A stretch of 64,000 nt of DNA. It comes from Microcoleus sp. FACHB-1515. GTDB lineage: Bacteria; Cyanobacteriota; Cyanobacteriia; Elainellales; Elainellaceae. Made by a program: the position numbers and the translations under genes. Positions within the stretch are counted from its first letter, which is position 1. Each line of letters opens with the position of its first letter. Under the pieces are notes generated by a model. That model saw only the letters and a list, made by a program, of their open reading frames with translations. It was not told the DNA's origin and did not search any database. The DNA is taken from contig NZ_JACJPO010000066.1 in the NCBI RefSeq assembly GCF_014696105.1, positions 62,001 to 126,000 of the forward strand, given 5' to 3'. Below, piece by piece: positions 1 to 10,576 of this stretch.

Positions 1-2
1 GC

Positions 3-776
3 CGCGCTCAAAGTATGGATGCGCTGTCGTCCCAAGCGGGGATCGCTGGATACAAAGCGACGCTGATTGCTGCTGCCGCGCTGCCGAAGTTCTTCCCGAT
101 GCTGACGACCGCTGCGGGCACGATTGCCCCCGCCAAAGTGTTTGTGATGGGCGCAGGCGTGGCGGGATTGCAGGCGATCGCCACTGCTCGCCGTTTGGGA
201 GCGGTTGTCGAAGCCTTTGATATCCGGCCTGCGGTGAAAGAAGAAGTGCAAAGCTTGGGCGCGAAGTTTGTCGATGTCTCACTGGATGAGGACACCGTTG
301 CGGCGAACGGCTACGCGAAGGAATTGTCGGAGGCGGCAAAGGAGCGATCGCGCCAAATCGTCACCGAACACGTGAAGGCGGCAGACGTGATTATCACAAC
401 CGCGCAAGTTCCCGGCAGAAAAGCCCCGCTGCTCGTCACTGAAGAAATGGTCGCCCAGATGAAGCCGGGATCGGTGATTGTCGATCTCGCTGCTGATCAG
501 GGCGGCAACTGTGCCTGCACCGAAGCGGGCAAAGACATCGTTGCACATGGCGTTACGGTAATTGGTCCCATCAACCTGCCCGCCACGCTGCCCGTTCATG
601 CCAGCCAAATGTTTGCCAAAAATGTTTTAACGCTGGTGCAGTATCTGGTGAAAGAAGGCAACTTGCAGCTTAATTTTGCCGATGACATTATCGACAGCGC
701 TTGCGTGACGCATGAAGGCGAAATTCGCAGCGATCGCGTTCGTCAGGCTCTCGAAGCGCTGACGGTGAAAAGCTAG
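3..776 (+). CDS. pntA: NAD(P) transhydrogenase subunit alpha part 1 (5' truncated by window edge)
   Basis: Proton-translocating transhydrogenase, NAD(H)-binding domain I. It moves hydride between NADH and NADP+ at the membrane, driven by proton flux. The reading frame is open from base 3, and the first visible residues (RAQSMDALSSQA) are internal to the domain, so the N-terminus lies outside the window. The GAGVAGLQA dinucleotide-binding loop follows, then conserved segments such as GRKAPLLVTEEMV and VDLAADQGGN. The subunit is split, as is usual in cyanobacteria: the membrane part is the next gene, and pntB follows. The in-frame ATG at 15 is not the true start. Confidence 0.95.
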   Translation, partial: RAQSMDALSSQAGIAGYKATLIAAAALPKFFPMLTTAAGTIAPAKVFVMGAGVAGLQAIATARRLGAVVEAFDIRPAVKEEVQSLGAKFVDVSLDEDTVAANGYAKELSEAAKERSRQIVTEHVKAADVIITTAQVPGRKAPLLVTEEMVAQMKPGSVIVDLAADQGGNCACTEAGKDIVAHGVTVIGPINLPATLPVHASQMFAKNVLTLVQYLVKEGNLQLNFADDIIDSACVTHEGEIRSDRVRQALEALTVKS

Positions 777-820
777 AGCAATTCCCCAAGTTGTCTACTT
801 ATGCATTTGCTGTGAACTAA

Positions 821-922
821 AGTTCCAGCTTAAAGCTGAAACCCATTGAAATGGGTTGATGAATCAGTTTGAGTCAGTTTTAACTGACTTCAGCTTTCAG
901 CCAGGAAATTAATTTCCTGGAC
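821..922. repeat. Dispersed palindromic repeat, copy 1
   Basis: Three consecutive hairpins fill the gap between the two pntA genes. AACCCATT pairs with AATGGGTT (840-857), a 7-bp stem sits at 873-888, and there is a perfect 20-bp palindrome at 901-920. A clearly diverged copy with the same order of elements lies at 37711-37808, so this is a repeat family and not a private terminator. Because it lies inside an operon it may attenuate or process the pnt transcript; that is inference. Confidence 0.7.
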
Positions 923-943
923 AACTACAAAGAGGTTTTCCGC

Positions 944-1237
944 ATGGCAGAAGGATTAATTGCCGGACTGGTGGTGTTTACGTTGGCTTCGTTTGTTGGC
1001 TTTGAAGTGATTAACAAAGTGCCGCCAACTTTGCACACGCCTTTGATGTCTGGCTCGAATGCGATCTCTGGGATCGCTGTTGTGGGTGCACTTTTGGTGG
1101 CGGGCGATCGCGACTGGAATATCACCGTCATCCTCGGATTTATTGCTGTGATTTTGGCAATGATCAACGTCGTGGGCGGATTTTTGGTCACCGATCGAAT
1201 GCTGCAAATGTTTAAGAAAAAAGAGGTGAAAGCATGA
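944..1237 (+). CDS. pntA2: NAD(P) transhydrogenase subunit alpha part 2
   Basis: Membrane domain of the alpha subunit, about 97 residues with three to four hydrophobic segments ([16 protein letters not shown], then a segment after [16 protein letters not shown], then a [21 protein letters not shown]-like stretch), ending in a short basic tail. Together with PntB it forms the proton channel. The start ATG follows an AGAGG-type ribosome site. The stop codon overlaps the pntB start by four bases (ATGA), which implies translational coupling. Confidence 0.95.
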   Translation: MAEGLIAGLVVFTLASFVGFEVINKVPPTLHTPLMSGSNAISGIAVVGALLVAGDRDWNITVILGFIAVILAMINVVGGFLVTDRMLQMFKKKEVKA

Positions 1238-2637
1238 GCGATTTTTTGCCAACTGGAATTGAGCTTAGCTACCTCGTGGCTTCTGCCCTGTTCATTGTCG
1301 GTCTGAAGAAGCTGGGATCGCCTGCGACTGCAAGAAACGGCAATTTGCTGGCGGCGATCGGAATGCTCGTGGCGATCGTGGCAACGCTGCTCGATCAGCA
1401 GGTTTTGAACTACGAAATGATTTTGCTGGGGATCGCGATCGGCTCAGTTTTGGGCGCGATCATGGCCTACAAAGTCGAAATGACCGCGATGCCGCAAATG
1501 GTCGGTTTGCTCAACGGCTTGGGCGGCGGCGCATCTACCTTAGTCGCGATGGGCGAATTTTGGCGCTTGCTGGGCAGCGGCGAATCTGTGCCGATCGACA
1601 ACACGATCACGATGATCTTGAGCGTTCTGATCGGCGGCGTAACGCTGACCGGAAGCCTGCTCGCCTTTGCCAAACTGCAAGAGCTAATTGGCGGATCTCC
1701 GATTACCTTTCCGTTTCAGCGATCGTTCAACATTTCGCTGGTTCTCATCTTTTTGGCCGGAAGCGCTTACCTGGTGAGCGATCCCCACAATCTGACGATC
1801 TTTTTGGCACTGACTGCAATCTCGCTTGTGCTGGGCGTTCTGTTCGTGATTCCGATCGGCGGCGCGGATATGCCCGTTGTGATTTCGCTGCTGAACTCGT
1901 TTTCCGGTTTGGCCGCCAGTGCAGCCGGATTCGTGCTGATGAACAACATGCTGATCATTTCCGGCGCACTGGTCGGCGCATCGGGGATCATCCTGACGCA
2001 GATTATGTGTAAGGCGATGAATCGATCGATCACCAACGTTCTGTTTAGCGCCTTCAGCAAAGCCAAAGCCAAATCGGGCGCGACATCTGGCGCGATCGAA
2101 GAACGAGTCGCCAAATCGATCGATCCCGAAGAAGGCGCCATGATGTTGGGCTATGCGCGATCGGTCGTGATCGTTCCGGGCTACGGGATGGCGGTCGCAC
2201 AGGCACAACACGCCGTCCGCGAACTCGCTGACCAGCTTGAGCGCTTAGGTGTCGATGTCAAGTACGCGATTCATCCGGTTGCGGGTCGGATGCCGGGACA
2301 CATGAACGTCTTGCTAGCTGAGGCGAACGTGCCCTATCCACAGCTTTACGACATGGACGACATCAACCCGGAATTCGATCGCACCGATGTCGCCCTCGTA
2401 ATCGGCGCAAACGATGTGGTTAATCCTGCTGCCCGCACGAGTACCGACAGCCCGATCTATGGAATGCCGATTCTGGAAGTGGACAAGGCGCAGCATACGA
2501 TCGTGATCAAGCGCGGCATGAGCAAAGGCTTTGCCGGAGTTGAAAACGATCTATTCTTCCACGACAAAACGATGATGATGTTTGGCAGTGCCCGCGATGT
2601 CGTGGCGCAGCTTGTTTCAGAAGTGAAGCAGCTTTAA
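1234..2637 (+). CDS. pntB: NAD(P) transhydrogenase subunit beta
   Basis: 467 residues, the full family length. The N-terminal two thirds hold eight to nine membrane segments, including the glycine-rich [12 protein letters not shown] loop. The C-terminal NADP(H)-binding domain III starts with [14 protein letters not shown] and contains the [18 protein letters not shown] and [10 protein letters not shown] signatures. It supplies NADPH/NADH balance in the thylakoid or plasma membrane. It is the last gene of the pnt operon and is followed by a strong terminator hairpin. Confidence 0.96.
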   Translation: MSDFLPTGIELSYLVASALFIVGLKKLGSPATARNGNLLAAIGMLVAIVATLLDQQVLNYEMILLGIAIGSVLGAIMAYKVEMTAMPQMVGLLNGLGGGASTLVAMGEFWRLLGSGESVPIDNTITMILSVLIGGVTLTGSLLAFAKLQELIGGSPITFPFQRSFNISLVLIFLAGSAYLVSDPHNLTIFLALTAISLVLGVLFVIPIGGADMPVVISLLNSFSGLAASAAGFVLMNNMLIISGALVGASGIILTQIMCKAMNRSITNVLFSAFSKAKAKSGATSGAIEERVAKSIDPEEGAMMLGYARSVVIVPGYGMAVAQAQHAVRELADQLERLGVDVKYAIHPVAGRMPGHMNVLLAEANVPYPQLYDMDDINPEFDRTDVALVIGANDVVNPAARTSTDSPIYGMPILEVDKAQHTIVIKRGMSKGFAGVENDLFFHDKTMMMFGSARDVVAQLVSEVKQL

Positions 2638-2656
2638 GTCAGCCAAATTCGATGAG

Positions 2657-2690
2657 GCGGGGAAGTTCATTACGGCTTTCCCGCTTTTTT
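2657..2690 (+). terminator. Intrinsic terminator of the pnt operon
   Basis: GCGGGGAAG (2657-2665) pairs with CTTTCCCGC (2676-2684) through nine pairs including one G-U, and is followed directly by six T residues. It lies 20 bases after the pntB stop. Confidence 0.8.
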
Positions 2691-2776
2691 GTCGTGCGAT
2701 CGCCCTCATCCAAACCTCCGAAGTTCGCGTATAAAAAAGGTATCGTTTGTCTTTGTGCGATACAGGAGCTTGAGTG

Positions 2777-3385
2777 ATGGGCGATCTAATCAGTTGGCAG
2801 ACCCTTTTGGAAGTCATGTTGGGCATTACCCTTAGTGCTGCCGCTGGGTTCCGCGTGTTTGTGCCGCTGCTTGCTCTCAGTGCCGTTTCCGTGCTGGGAC
2901 ATTTCGATTTGCCCGCCGATTTTGACTGGATCGAAACTTCTCCCGCCCTGATCATGTTTGCGATCGCCTGCCTCTTGGAAATCAGCGGCTACTTCATTCC
3001 CTGGCTCGATCATGCCCTCGATCTAGTGGCAACGCCCGCCGCAATTTTGGCAGGAACGCTAATGTCTGCCTCGCTTGCGCCCGCCGATATGAGTCCGCTG
3101 ATCCAGTGGACATTAGCGCTAGTGGCAGGTGGCGGCACGGCGGGGATCACCAAGCTGCTGACCAACTTAGTGCGCGGAACTTCAACGGCTACATCGGGCG
3201 GCTTGGCAAATCCGATCTGGGCGCTGATCGAGCTAGCGGGCGCGATCGCCCTTTCCGTTCTCGCCTTCACCGTGCCCGTTTTGGCGGGCTTCCTGGTAAT
3301 TGGCCTGATCGGATTGGGTTTCTTCAAACTCTGGCAGTTTCTCTCTGGAAGGACGGCTCAAACAAATTCCACGCTGACAGAGTAG
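2777..3385 (+). CDS. DUF4126 family membrane protein
   Basis: About 202 residues, mostly hydrophobic, of the DUF4126 family, which is widespread in cyanobacteria but has no assigned function. Visible features: a first membrane segment with TLSAAAGFRVFVPLLAL, a central LDLVATPAAILAGTLMSAS segment, a glycine-rich GGGTAGITKLLTNLVRG loop, and two C-terminal membrane helices. The ATG at 2777 was preferred over the GTG at 2774 because the CAGGAG ribosome site lies eight bases upstream. A glycosyltransferase gene begins 16 bases after the stop, so the two are probably co-transcribed. Confidence 0.85.
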   Translation: MGDLISWQTLLEVMLGITLSAAAGFRVFVPLLALSAVSVLGHFDLPADFDWIETSPALIMFAIACLLEISGYFIPWLDHALDLVATPAAILAGTLMSASLAPADMSPLIQWTLALVAGGGTAGITKLLTNLVRGTSTATSGGLANPIWALIELAGAIALSVLAFTVPVLAGFLVIGLIGLGFFKLWQFLSGRTAQTNSTLTE

Positions 3386-3401
3386 CCCACTCTAAATCAT
3401 C

Positions 3402-4142
3402 ATGACCGTCTCGATCGTCATTCCCACGCTCAACGAATCGACCAGCCTGGAGCGCACTTTGCGGCAGCTAGCTTACTTGAATCCTGCCGCTGCGGAAGTG
3501 ATTGTGGTGGACGGGGGAAGTCGTGATGAGACGGTTGCGATCGCGGAGCAACTCTTCCAATCGCAACCCGGACAAGTGCTGCGCTGCGATCGAGCAGGTC
3601 GCTCCGTGCAGATGAATGCGGGAGCAAAAATCGCGACGAGTGAAATTTTGTGTTTCCTTCATGCTGATACGCGCTTGCCGGATGATGCGATCGCCATTAT
3701 GGAAAGAGTTTTAAGCGATCGCCAAACGGCTTGCGCTGGCTTCATCTCCCTCATGTCCGGTGCAGACCGGACGCGCTGGGGCATCTCCCTCCACAACTTT
3801 CTCAAAACATACTACGCGCCCTTACTGTTTCGGCCTCACCGCTTTGTGCGCGGATTGCGCTTGCTGTTTGGCGATCAGGTGATGTTTTGTCGGCGCGAGG
3901 ATTTCTGGAACTGTGGTGGATTTACGGAAGCGCTGCCGATTATGGAGGATGGCGACTTGTGCCTGAAGCTGATGCACTACGGGCGGATTCGGCAGGTGAA
4001 TCGCGTGGTGGAAAGCAGCGATCGCCGTGTCGCCCGCTGGGGATTCCTCAAAGCGACGGGAATTTACCTGTACATCGGCTTCTTGTGGGGCATCGGTGTT
4101 TCCCCTGAATACCTGAAGCGATTTTATGAAGATATTCGGTGA
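3402..4142 (+). CDS. TIGR04283-type family 2 glycosyltransferase
   Basis: 246-residue GT-A fold glycosyltransferase. The nucleotide-sugar binding start SIVIPTLNES, the VVDGGSRDET motif and the FLHADTRLP segment (DXD-like acidic site) are all present. The sequence matches the subgroup annotated as rSAM/selenodomain-associated transferase 2, whose substrates are mostly unknown. There is no membrane anchor except a hydrophobic stretch near the C-terminus (GIYLYIGFLWGIGVSPEYL). It follows the DUF4126 gene closely, which suggests a shared envelope role. Confidence 0.88.
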   Translation: MTVSIVIPTLNESTSLERTLRQLAYLNPAAAEVIVVDGGSRDETVAIAEQLFQSQPGQVLRCDRAGRSVQMNAGAKIATSEILCFLHADTRLPDDAIAIMERVLSDRQTACAGFISLMSGADRTRWGISLHNFLKTYYAPLLFRPHRFVRGLRLLFGDQVMFCRREDFWNCGGFTEALPIMEDGDLCLKLMHYGRIRQVNRVVESSDRRVARWGFLKATGIYLYIGFLWGIGVSPEYLKRFYEDIR

Positions 4143-4168
4143 ATTTGTGCGATGTGCAACAAAACTCC

Positions 4169-4262
4169 GCCCTCATCCCCCAGCCCCTTCTCCCCAAGGA
4201 GAAGGGGAGCAGGAAAAATTCAAAGTCCCTCTCGCTTGGGGAGAGGGATTTAGGGTGAGGGC
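4169..4262. repeat. GC-rich palindromic intergenic repeat
   Basis: A 94-bp element starting GCCCTCATCCCCCAGCCCC and ending GGGTGAGGGC, with internal hairpins (CTTCTCCCC/GGAGAAGGGG and CCCTCTC/GAGAGGG). Its outer ends are complementary, so it can fold as one cruciform. Near-identical elements are common between genes in many bacterial genomes. Here it separates two convergent genes and may serve as a bidirectional transcript end. Confidence 0.7.
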
Positions 4263-4281
4263 GATCGGAAATCGCGTGAAT

Positions 4282-5547
4282 CTAATTGGCAGGTAGAGCG
4301 ATCGCCACTGCTGCCTGATCGGGTCGGAGATAGTCGGCGGCAAGCTGTTGAAGTTCGTCCGGCTCAAACTGCGAAATCGTTTGCGGATAGGTAACGGCGA
4401 CTTCGGCCTGCGCGATCGTGTTGTAGTAGCCGTAGAGTCCGGCAATTTGGCTGGCGGTCTCGGTTGAAAAGGCATAGTCGTTGCGTAAAAGCCGCTGATG
4501 ACGTTGCAGTTCGATCGCATCGATCGCAGTGGTGGCAAGAGCTTGGAGGCGAGCGCAAATTCGCGCTTCCACCTGTTCGATGTCTTCCGGTTCCAGCCAT
4601 GCGCTGACCGTAATTACACTGGCATCGCGCTGAAGCGAAAAGCTGCTGCCGATCGCCTGCACAAGCTGTTCTTCTTCGCGCAGTTGCCACACCAGTCGCG
4701 AGGACTGCCCGCCCGCCAGCACCATCGACAGCAAATCCAGCCCGTAAGCCGTTTCAAGCTGAGCGACACCCGGAGCCGTCCAGGTCATCAGCAGTCGGGC
4801 TTGCTCCAGTCGAGGCAGTTGCAGAATTTGGCGCTGAGCGGCGCAGGGCTGGATGGTTCCGCGATCGCTGATTGGGCAAGACTGTGCGGGTGCGAAATTG
4901 CCAAAAGCGCGATTGACCAGTTCCAAAGCCGTTTCGCGATCGACATCACCGACAATGGCGATCGTTAAATTTTCCGGCTGATAGTAGGTCTGATGAAACT
5001 GCCGCATCGCAGCGGGCGACATTGCCATCAGCGTGTCAGGACTGCCCAAGACCGATCGCCCGTAGGCATGATTCGGAAACACGCTTTCCATCTGCGCCTG
5101 ATAGATCACCGAATCCGGATCATCGTCGGTCTGCCGCAGTTCTTCGAGGACAACCAGCCGTTCGCGATCGAATTCTTCATCGGGGATCGCCGCATTCAGC
5201 AGCAGTTCGGCTAAGGCGGGCAGCGTCACCGATAGATCGCGGGGCGTGGTGTGAATGAAGTAGTGAGCGTAGTCGTGGCTCGTTGCAGCGTTCGTGACAC
5301 CGCCGCGATTTTCGATTAGCGCATCGAACGCTCCGGGCGGCAGGCGATCGCTGCCCTTGAAGATCATGTGTTCCAGAAAATGCGCCATGCCCGCCCAGGC
5401 TGCGGGTTCTGCTGCTGCTCCGGCTCGCGCCCAAACATCCACCACAACGACGGGAGCGGTAGTGATTTGCTGATGAATCACGGTCAATCCGCTCGGCAGA
5501 AAATGGCGCTGAGCAGGAAAGGAAGAAGGAATCAGAAGTGCAGTCAA
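4282..5547 (-). CDS. M16 family zinc peptidase
   Basis: 421 residues, related to mitochondrial processing peptidase and PqqL. The inverted zinc motif HFLEH is at residues 56-60, and the third ligand Glu lies 76 residues on, inside LVVLEELRQ, so the active site looks intact. The second, non-catalytic half follows (LNTIAIVGD-like NLTIAIVGDVDRE, then the SRLVWQLREEEQLVQ region). Cyanobacteria usually carry two M16 genes in tandem; only one is seen here. The listed start is a TTG without a clear ribosome site and no nearby ATG exists, so the exact N-terminus is uncertain. Confidence 0.9.
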   Translation of the reverse strand: MTALLIPSSFPAQRHFLPSGLTVIHQQITTAPVVVVDVWARAGAAAEPAAWAGMAHFLEHMIFKGSDRLPPGAFDALIENRGGVTNAATSHDYAHYFIHTTPRDLSVTLPALAELLLNAAIPDEEFDRERLVVLEELRQTDDDPDSVIYQAQMESVFPNHAYGRSVLGSPDTLMAMSPAAMRQFHQTYYQPENLTIAIVGDVDRETALELVNRAFGNFAPAQSCPISDRGTIQPCAAQRQILQLPRLEQARLLMTWTAPGVAQLETAYGLDLLSMVLAGGQSSRLVWQLREEEQLVQAIGSSFSLQRDASVITVSAWLEPEDIEQVEARICARLQALATTAIDAIELQRHQRLLRNDYAFSTETASQIAGLYGYYNTIAQAEVAVTYPQTISQFEPDELQQLAADYLRPDQAAVAIALPAN

Positions 5548-5740
5548 GCCGCTGGAGGAAGGAAGAAATTGATTTCTCTTATCCTATCGTCTTCTAGAGC
5601 ACAATTGCGGAATGCACGGAAGCCGAAGCGCATTTGCAGCAAGCATTTGCAACGAAATATTGCAGACATCCGTAATTCCTCAGGAGGCCGTTGATAGACT
5701 CTAGACAATTGCTCTAAAAAACTGCGCTCTCGGCTGCACA

Positions 5741-7153
5741 ATGGATCAATTCATCAATTCGGTGTTTCACGATCGCTATCAGGTGCAATCGCTGCTCGGT
5801 CGCAAAACGGGTCGCCGCACGTTTTTGGCAATTGATCTCGAAACCGATTCGATCGTTGTCCTGAAGCTGCTGCTGTTTGCGCCAGATTTCACTTGGGAAG
5901 ATTTGAAGCTATTTGAGCGCGAGGCCGAAACATTAAAATCGCTCGACCATCCGGCCATTCCCAAATATTTAGACTACTTTGAAACCGATACAGAATTAGG
6001 CAAAGGTTTCGCCCTTGTGCAAAGCTACATTGAGGCGCGATCGCTTCAGCAGTGGACACAATCAGGTCGCACTTTTAGCGAAGTTGACCTGAGAGAAATC
6101 GCCAAGCAGCTATTAGCAATTCTCGCTTATCTGCACGATCGAAATCCACCAATCATTCATCGCGATATCAAGCCGAGCAATGTTTTATTGGGCGATCGAT
6201 CGGGCAATTCCGTCGGGCCAATTTATCTAGTTGATTTTGGTTCTGTTCAAACAGTGGCGCATGGCGGAACGGTGACCGTTGTGGGCACGTATGGCTACAT
6301 GCCGCCGGAACAATTTGGGGGGCGATCGCTGCCCGCCTCCGATTTGTTCAGCTTGGGCGCAACTTTAATTTATCTGGCGACAGGTCAGCATCCCGCCGAT
6401 TTGCCGCAGGCGGATTTGCGAATCGAATTTGAGAAATCTGCGAATCTCAGCAAGTCGTTTAGCCAGTGGATTCACTATTTAATTGAGCCGAGTTTGTCCA
6501 AAAGAGCGACATCGGTTCAGGAGGCGATCGATCGATTGCAAAAACCACAGCAGAACCAGCGGTTTTCGCTGCTGCGGCGTCCCACTTCTGACATTCAGCT
6601 TCAGGCCACTCCAACTACTTTAGAAATTCTAATTCCCAAGGATCAAATTCAATTTCAAAGTCAGTCTTCAACTAGCCTGATTTGGCTTTACAGTTCATTG
6701 GCGATCGCCGCCGTTCTGATGGCAACTGGCCTGATGATAACCGTGCTAAGCATCGTGATATTCATCCTTCTGCTCGTTGTTTTTCCAGTCTTGGCATTGG
6801 TGAGTGTGTTTTTCTGGTTGGTTGCTAGGTTGTTTCCTTCCAGCGAAATTGCTCAAACTCAAATTGCGCCGCGCCAGGTTAAATTTGAGTTGCAAAATGG
6901 CTCGGCCTTTGTTTCGCTGGCATTTGACGACTCTGAGAAGCTACTCTTAATTCCTCGACAAAAGTTGCGATCGATCACCGTTGATTCTTACAGATTGCCT
7001 CACTACCGATTGAATGTTGAGTGTCAAGCCGAAAATGGTCAGCGACACAAACTGCAAATCATGGGCGATCGATCTGAAATTCAATGGCTTTGCGATGAGC
7101 TAATCGAGTGGGGTGATTTTAAGATCGAATATCGAGAAGCTAGCGGCGTTTAG
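5741..7153 (+). CDS. Ser/Thr protein kinase with C-terminal membrane segments
   Basis: 470-residue Hanks-type kinase. The nucleotide loop is atypical (LGRKTGRRT, with glycines missing). The ATP-binding lysine is near residue 42 (VVLKLL), the catalytic loop HRDIKPSN has Asp141, and the metal motif is DFG at about 165. GTYGYMPPEQ marks the P+1 region. The kinase domain ends near 270. Two strongly hydrophobic segments (about 313-365) are followed by a roughly 100-residue cytoplasmic-looking tail that resembles no domain I know. It stands alone between divergent and convergent neighbours. Confidence 0.9.
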   Translation: MDQFINSVFHDRYQVQSLLGRKTGRRTFLAIDLETDSIVVLKLLLFAPDFTWEDLKLFEREAETLKSLDHPAIPKYLDYFETDTELGKGFALVQSYIEARSLQQWTQSGRTFSEVDLREIAKQLLAILAYLHDRNPPIIHRDIKPSNVLLGDRSGNSVGPIYLVDFGSVQTVAHGGTVTVVGTYGYMPPEQFGGRSLPASDLFSLGATLIYLATGQHPADLPQADLRIEFEKSANLSKSFSQWIHYLIEPSLSKRATSVQEAIDRLQKPQQNQRFSLLRRPTSDIQLQATPTTLEILIPKDQIQFQSQSSTSLIWLYSSLAIAAVLMATGLMITVLSIVIFILLLVVFPVLALVSVFFWLVARLFPSSEIAQTQIAPRQVKFELQNGSAFVSLAFDDSEKLLLIPRQKLRSITVDSYRLPHYRLNVECQAENGQRHKLQIMGDRSEIQWLCDELIEWGDFKIEYREASGV

Positions 7154-7168
7154 GGAACGAAAACAGAG

Positions 7169-7206
7169 AAGGATGACAAGGTTTGAACCTTTGATGCTGC
7201 ATCCTT
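7169..7206 (+). terminator. Nested hairpin 3' of the kinase gene
   Basis: AAGGATG (7169-7175) pairs with CATCCTT (7200-7206), and inside it AAGGTT pairs with AACCTT (7178-7191). It lies between convergent stop codons (kinase and aspartate aminotransferase). No U-tract follows. Confidence 0.5.
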
Positions 7207-7231
7207 CCACCATCCATACAGCACCCTTGTT

Positions 7232-8395
7232 TCAGAGCGACTGCACAAATTTCGACAGCCGCTCTATGCCTTTTTGAATCGTTTGGGTGTCGGTTGCATA
7301 GGACATCCGAATGCAGTCATCCGCCCCAAACGCGATTCCCGGAACCACCGCTACCTGATGAGCATCGAGCAAGGCTTCGCAAAATTCGATCGATTTCATG
7401 CCCGTTTTACTAATATTGGCAAACACGTAGAATGCGCCGTTCGGTGTGGGACACGTAAGCTGGGGAATCGATCGCACCGCATCAAGAATCACCTGTCTAC
7501 GCTGAGCAAACACCTCAACCATTTCGCGCACGCAGTCTTGTGATCCTGCATAAGCGGCGATCGCGCCATATTGAGCAAAGGTGCAAACGTTCGAGGTGCT
7601 GTGGCTTTGAATCGTGGCAACCGCTTGAATAATCTGCGGCGGCGCGGCCAAAAAGCCAACCCGCCATCCGGTCATCGCGTAGGTTTTGGCAAAACCACTG
7701 CTGACGATCGTGCGCTCGTAGATTTCCGGATTCACCGCGCCAATGCTGAGATGTTCCGCTCCGTCATAGAGAATTTTCTCGTAGATTTCATCCGCAACAA
7801 CCCAGATGCCCGCCTCGGTGATCACGTCCGCGATCGCTCGCACTTCATCCGGCGTGTAGACCATCCCGGTTGGATTGGAGGGTGAGTTGAAGATGAACAT
7901 TTTTGTTCGAGACGTGATGGCCGATCGCAACTGGTCGGGCGAAATTTTGAAGTCGCTTTCGAGTGTCGTTGGCACGATCACGGGCGTTCCCTCGGCCAGC
8001 TTCACCATTTGCGGATAGCTCAGCCAGTAGGGAGCCGGAATGATCACTTCGTCTCCCGGTTCGATCGTCGCCATCATCAGGTTATAAAGCGACTGTTTGC
8101 CGCCATTGGTGACGACGACATTTTCAACGCCGTAGCAAAGGTTGTTGTCTTTTTGCAGCTTTTGGGCGATCGCTTCTCGCAGCTTCAGTTCTCCGACTGC
8201 CGCACCATACCGAGTTTTGCCCGCCTCGATCGCTTGGTGACAAGCTTCGCGAATATGAGCAGGCGTCTCGAAATCCGGCTCGCCCACGCTAAAGCTACAG
8301 ACATCTAGCCCCTCGGCCTTCATTGCCTTAGCTTTTGAGTCGATCGCCAGTGTCAGCGATGGCTTCACCTGTCCGAGTCGTGCTGCCAGTTTCAT
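7232..8395 (-). CDS. aspC: Pyridoxal phosphate-dependent aspartate aminotransferase
   Basis: Class I/II aminotransferase, type Ib, transferring the amino group between aspartate and 2-oxoglutarate. The protein starts [13 protein letters not shown] and has [13 protein letters not shown], the [12 protein letters not shown] substrate segment, and the PLP Schiff-base lysine in [15 protein letters not shown]. The frame is open for 40 more codons upstream (to 8515), but that extension is unlike the family and crosses the aldolase terminator hairpin, so the internal ATG at 8395 is chosen. It lies downstream of the aldolase gene on the same strand. Confidence 0.93.
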   Translation of the reverse strand: MKLAARLGQVKPSLTLAIDSKAKAMKAEGLDVCSFSVGEPDFETPAHIREACHQAIEAGKTRYGAAVGELKLREAIAQKLQKDNNLCYGVENVVVTNGGKQSLYNLMMATIEPGDEVIIPAPYWLSYPQMVKLAEGTPVIVPTTLESDFKISPDQLRSAITSRTKMFIFNSPSNPTGMVYTPDEVRAIADVITEAGIWVVADEIYEKILYDGAEHLSIGAVNPEIYERTIVSSGFAKTYAMTGWRVGFLAAPPQIIQAVATIQSHSTSNVCTFAQYGAIAAYAGSQDCVREMVEVFAQRRQVILDAVRSIPQLTCPTPNGAFYVFANISKTGMKSIEFCEALLDAHQVAVVPGIAFGADDCIRMSYATDTQTIQKGIERLSKFVQSL

Positions 8396-8486
8396 AATTC
8401 GTAATTCAACGTTGCGGTAGAAACCATTGTCTACCGAAATTTTGAATTTGACTGTGACAAATCGATCGATTCTGGGGCGATCGATT

Positions 8487-8512
8487 TTGGGGCACGGCGC
8501 ACCATGCCCCAA
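8487..8512 (-). terminator. Hairpin 3' of the aldolase gene
   Basis: TTGGGGCA (8487-8494) pairs with TGCCCCAA (8505-8512), extended inside by GG/CC. It begins 14 bases beyond the aldolase stop codon and is one of several GGGGCA/TGCCCC hairpins at gene ends here. Confidence 0.6.
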
Positions 8513-8525
8513 CAAGATGCGGAAA

Positions 8526-9611
<1,086 letters not shown>

Positions 9612-9729
9612 AGCGATTGATCCTCAATTCCTTAGAAATTGATCCTATCGAGCGCCGATTAAAATCCGCTGTGAAATCACGTTCTTTTCAGACGCTGCGA
9701 TCGAGAATCTATCAAAAGGTAGAGCATCA

Positions 9730-10098
9730 CTACGGTTGAGCGGGCAAAGTTCCTGACTGGATTTGATTTTGTTGAATCGGCTCAGACGGCAAAATTGAAG
9801 GTTGGATAGGCTGCTGGACAGACTGTTGCTGAACAGGCTGCTGAGCGATCGGCTGAACGCGATCGTTCGACTGGGCAGGCAGCGGCGAAGGTTGCGCCTG
9901 TTGCAGCGATTGCTCGGTCGCTTCGCTGGCGAACGTTTCGACTTGACGATTTGGATTGGGAACTGATAAAGCAGAACCAACAGCCAGGATCGTTGCCATA
10001 ATCATGGCGAGCATCACGCCGTTTGTGCCCTTTTCGGCGGCGCTCTCGTCGGCGTTGGCTGAGGCTTTCTTCGCTCGCTCTTTTGTTTCTTGAGACAT
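9730..10098 (-). CDS. Hypothetical protein, one membrane helix plus Gln/Pro-rich tail
   Basis: 122 residues. A charged N-terminus (MSQETKERAKKASANADES) leads into one membrane helix (about 33-50, VMLAMIMATILAVGSALSV) and a low-complexity tail built from Q, P, S and V (repeated QQPVQQQSVQQPIQP units). The tail would lie outside the membrane if the charged end is cytoplasmic. The ATG at 10098 has an AGGA ribosome site eight bases upstream, so the 14-codon upstream extension is rejected. Function not recognised. Confidence 0.7.
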   Translation of the reverse strand: MSQETKERAKKASANADESAAEKGTNGVMLAMIMATILAVGSALSVPNPNRQVETFASEATEQSLQQAQPSPLPAQSNDRVQPIAQQPVQQQSVQQPIQPSILPSEPIQQNQIQSGTLPAQP

Positions 10099-10210
10099 TG
10101 CTAATTTCCTGATTTGAAACTTGTTTTTATGTAGTTTCACATTAGTTTGAAAGAAGGCGCGATCGATCTATCACGAGTCGGAATGCGCCTTCTTTCATTG
10201 GAGTGAGTTC

Positions 10211-10576
10211 ATGTCATTTCGTCGCCAAACGGCATTTGTTGCGATCGCTGCCGTCAACTTCACACAAGTTCAAGAATTCTATCAGCGGCTACTCAATCAA
10301 TCTCCGACTCAAGAAATACAAAGTGTCTACGCAGAATTTGAACTCGCAAATCTGCGCTTAGGAATTTTTCGACCCAAAACTGATGCGGAATTTAGCGGTG
10401 CAGGAACAATGAGCTTGTGTATCGAAGTAGACAATTTGGATGAGGCGATCGCGCATCTCCAATCGCTTGATCTGCCGCTGCCTGAAAAGATGATGACCGC
10501 TTCACATGGACGGGAAATCTACATCTACGATCCGGCAGGCAGTCGAATTATTCTGCACGAGTCGATCGCAGTTTAG
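10211..10576 (+). CDS. VOC family (glyoxalase-like) protein
   Basis: 121 residues forming one vicinal-oxygen-chelate module: FVAIAAVNFTQVQEFYQRLL start, a middle MSLCIEVDNLDEAIAHLQ strand-helix, and IYIYDPAGSRIILHE at the end. The family includes glyoxalases, dioxygenases and resistance proteins; nothing here fixes the substrate. A GGAG ribosome site precedes the ATG. The last 29 bases overlap the convergent hydroxylase gene. Confidence 0.8.
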   Translation: MSFRRQTAFVAIAAVNFTQVQEFYQRLLNQSPTQEIQSVYAEFELANLRLGIFRPKTDAEFSGAGTMSLCIEVDNLDEAIAHLQSLDLPLPEKMMTASHGREIYIYDPAGSRIILHESIAV

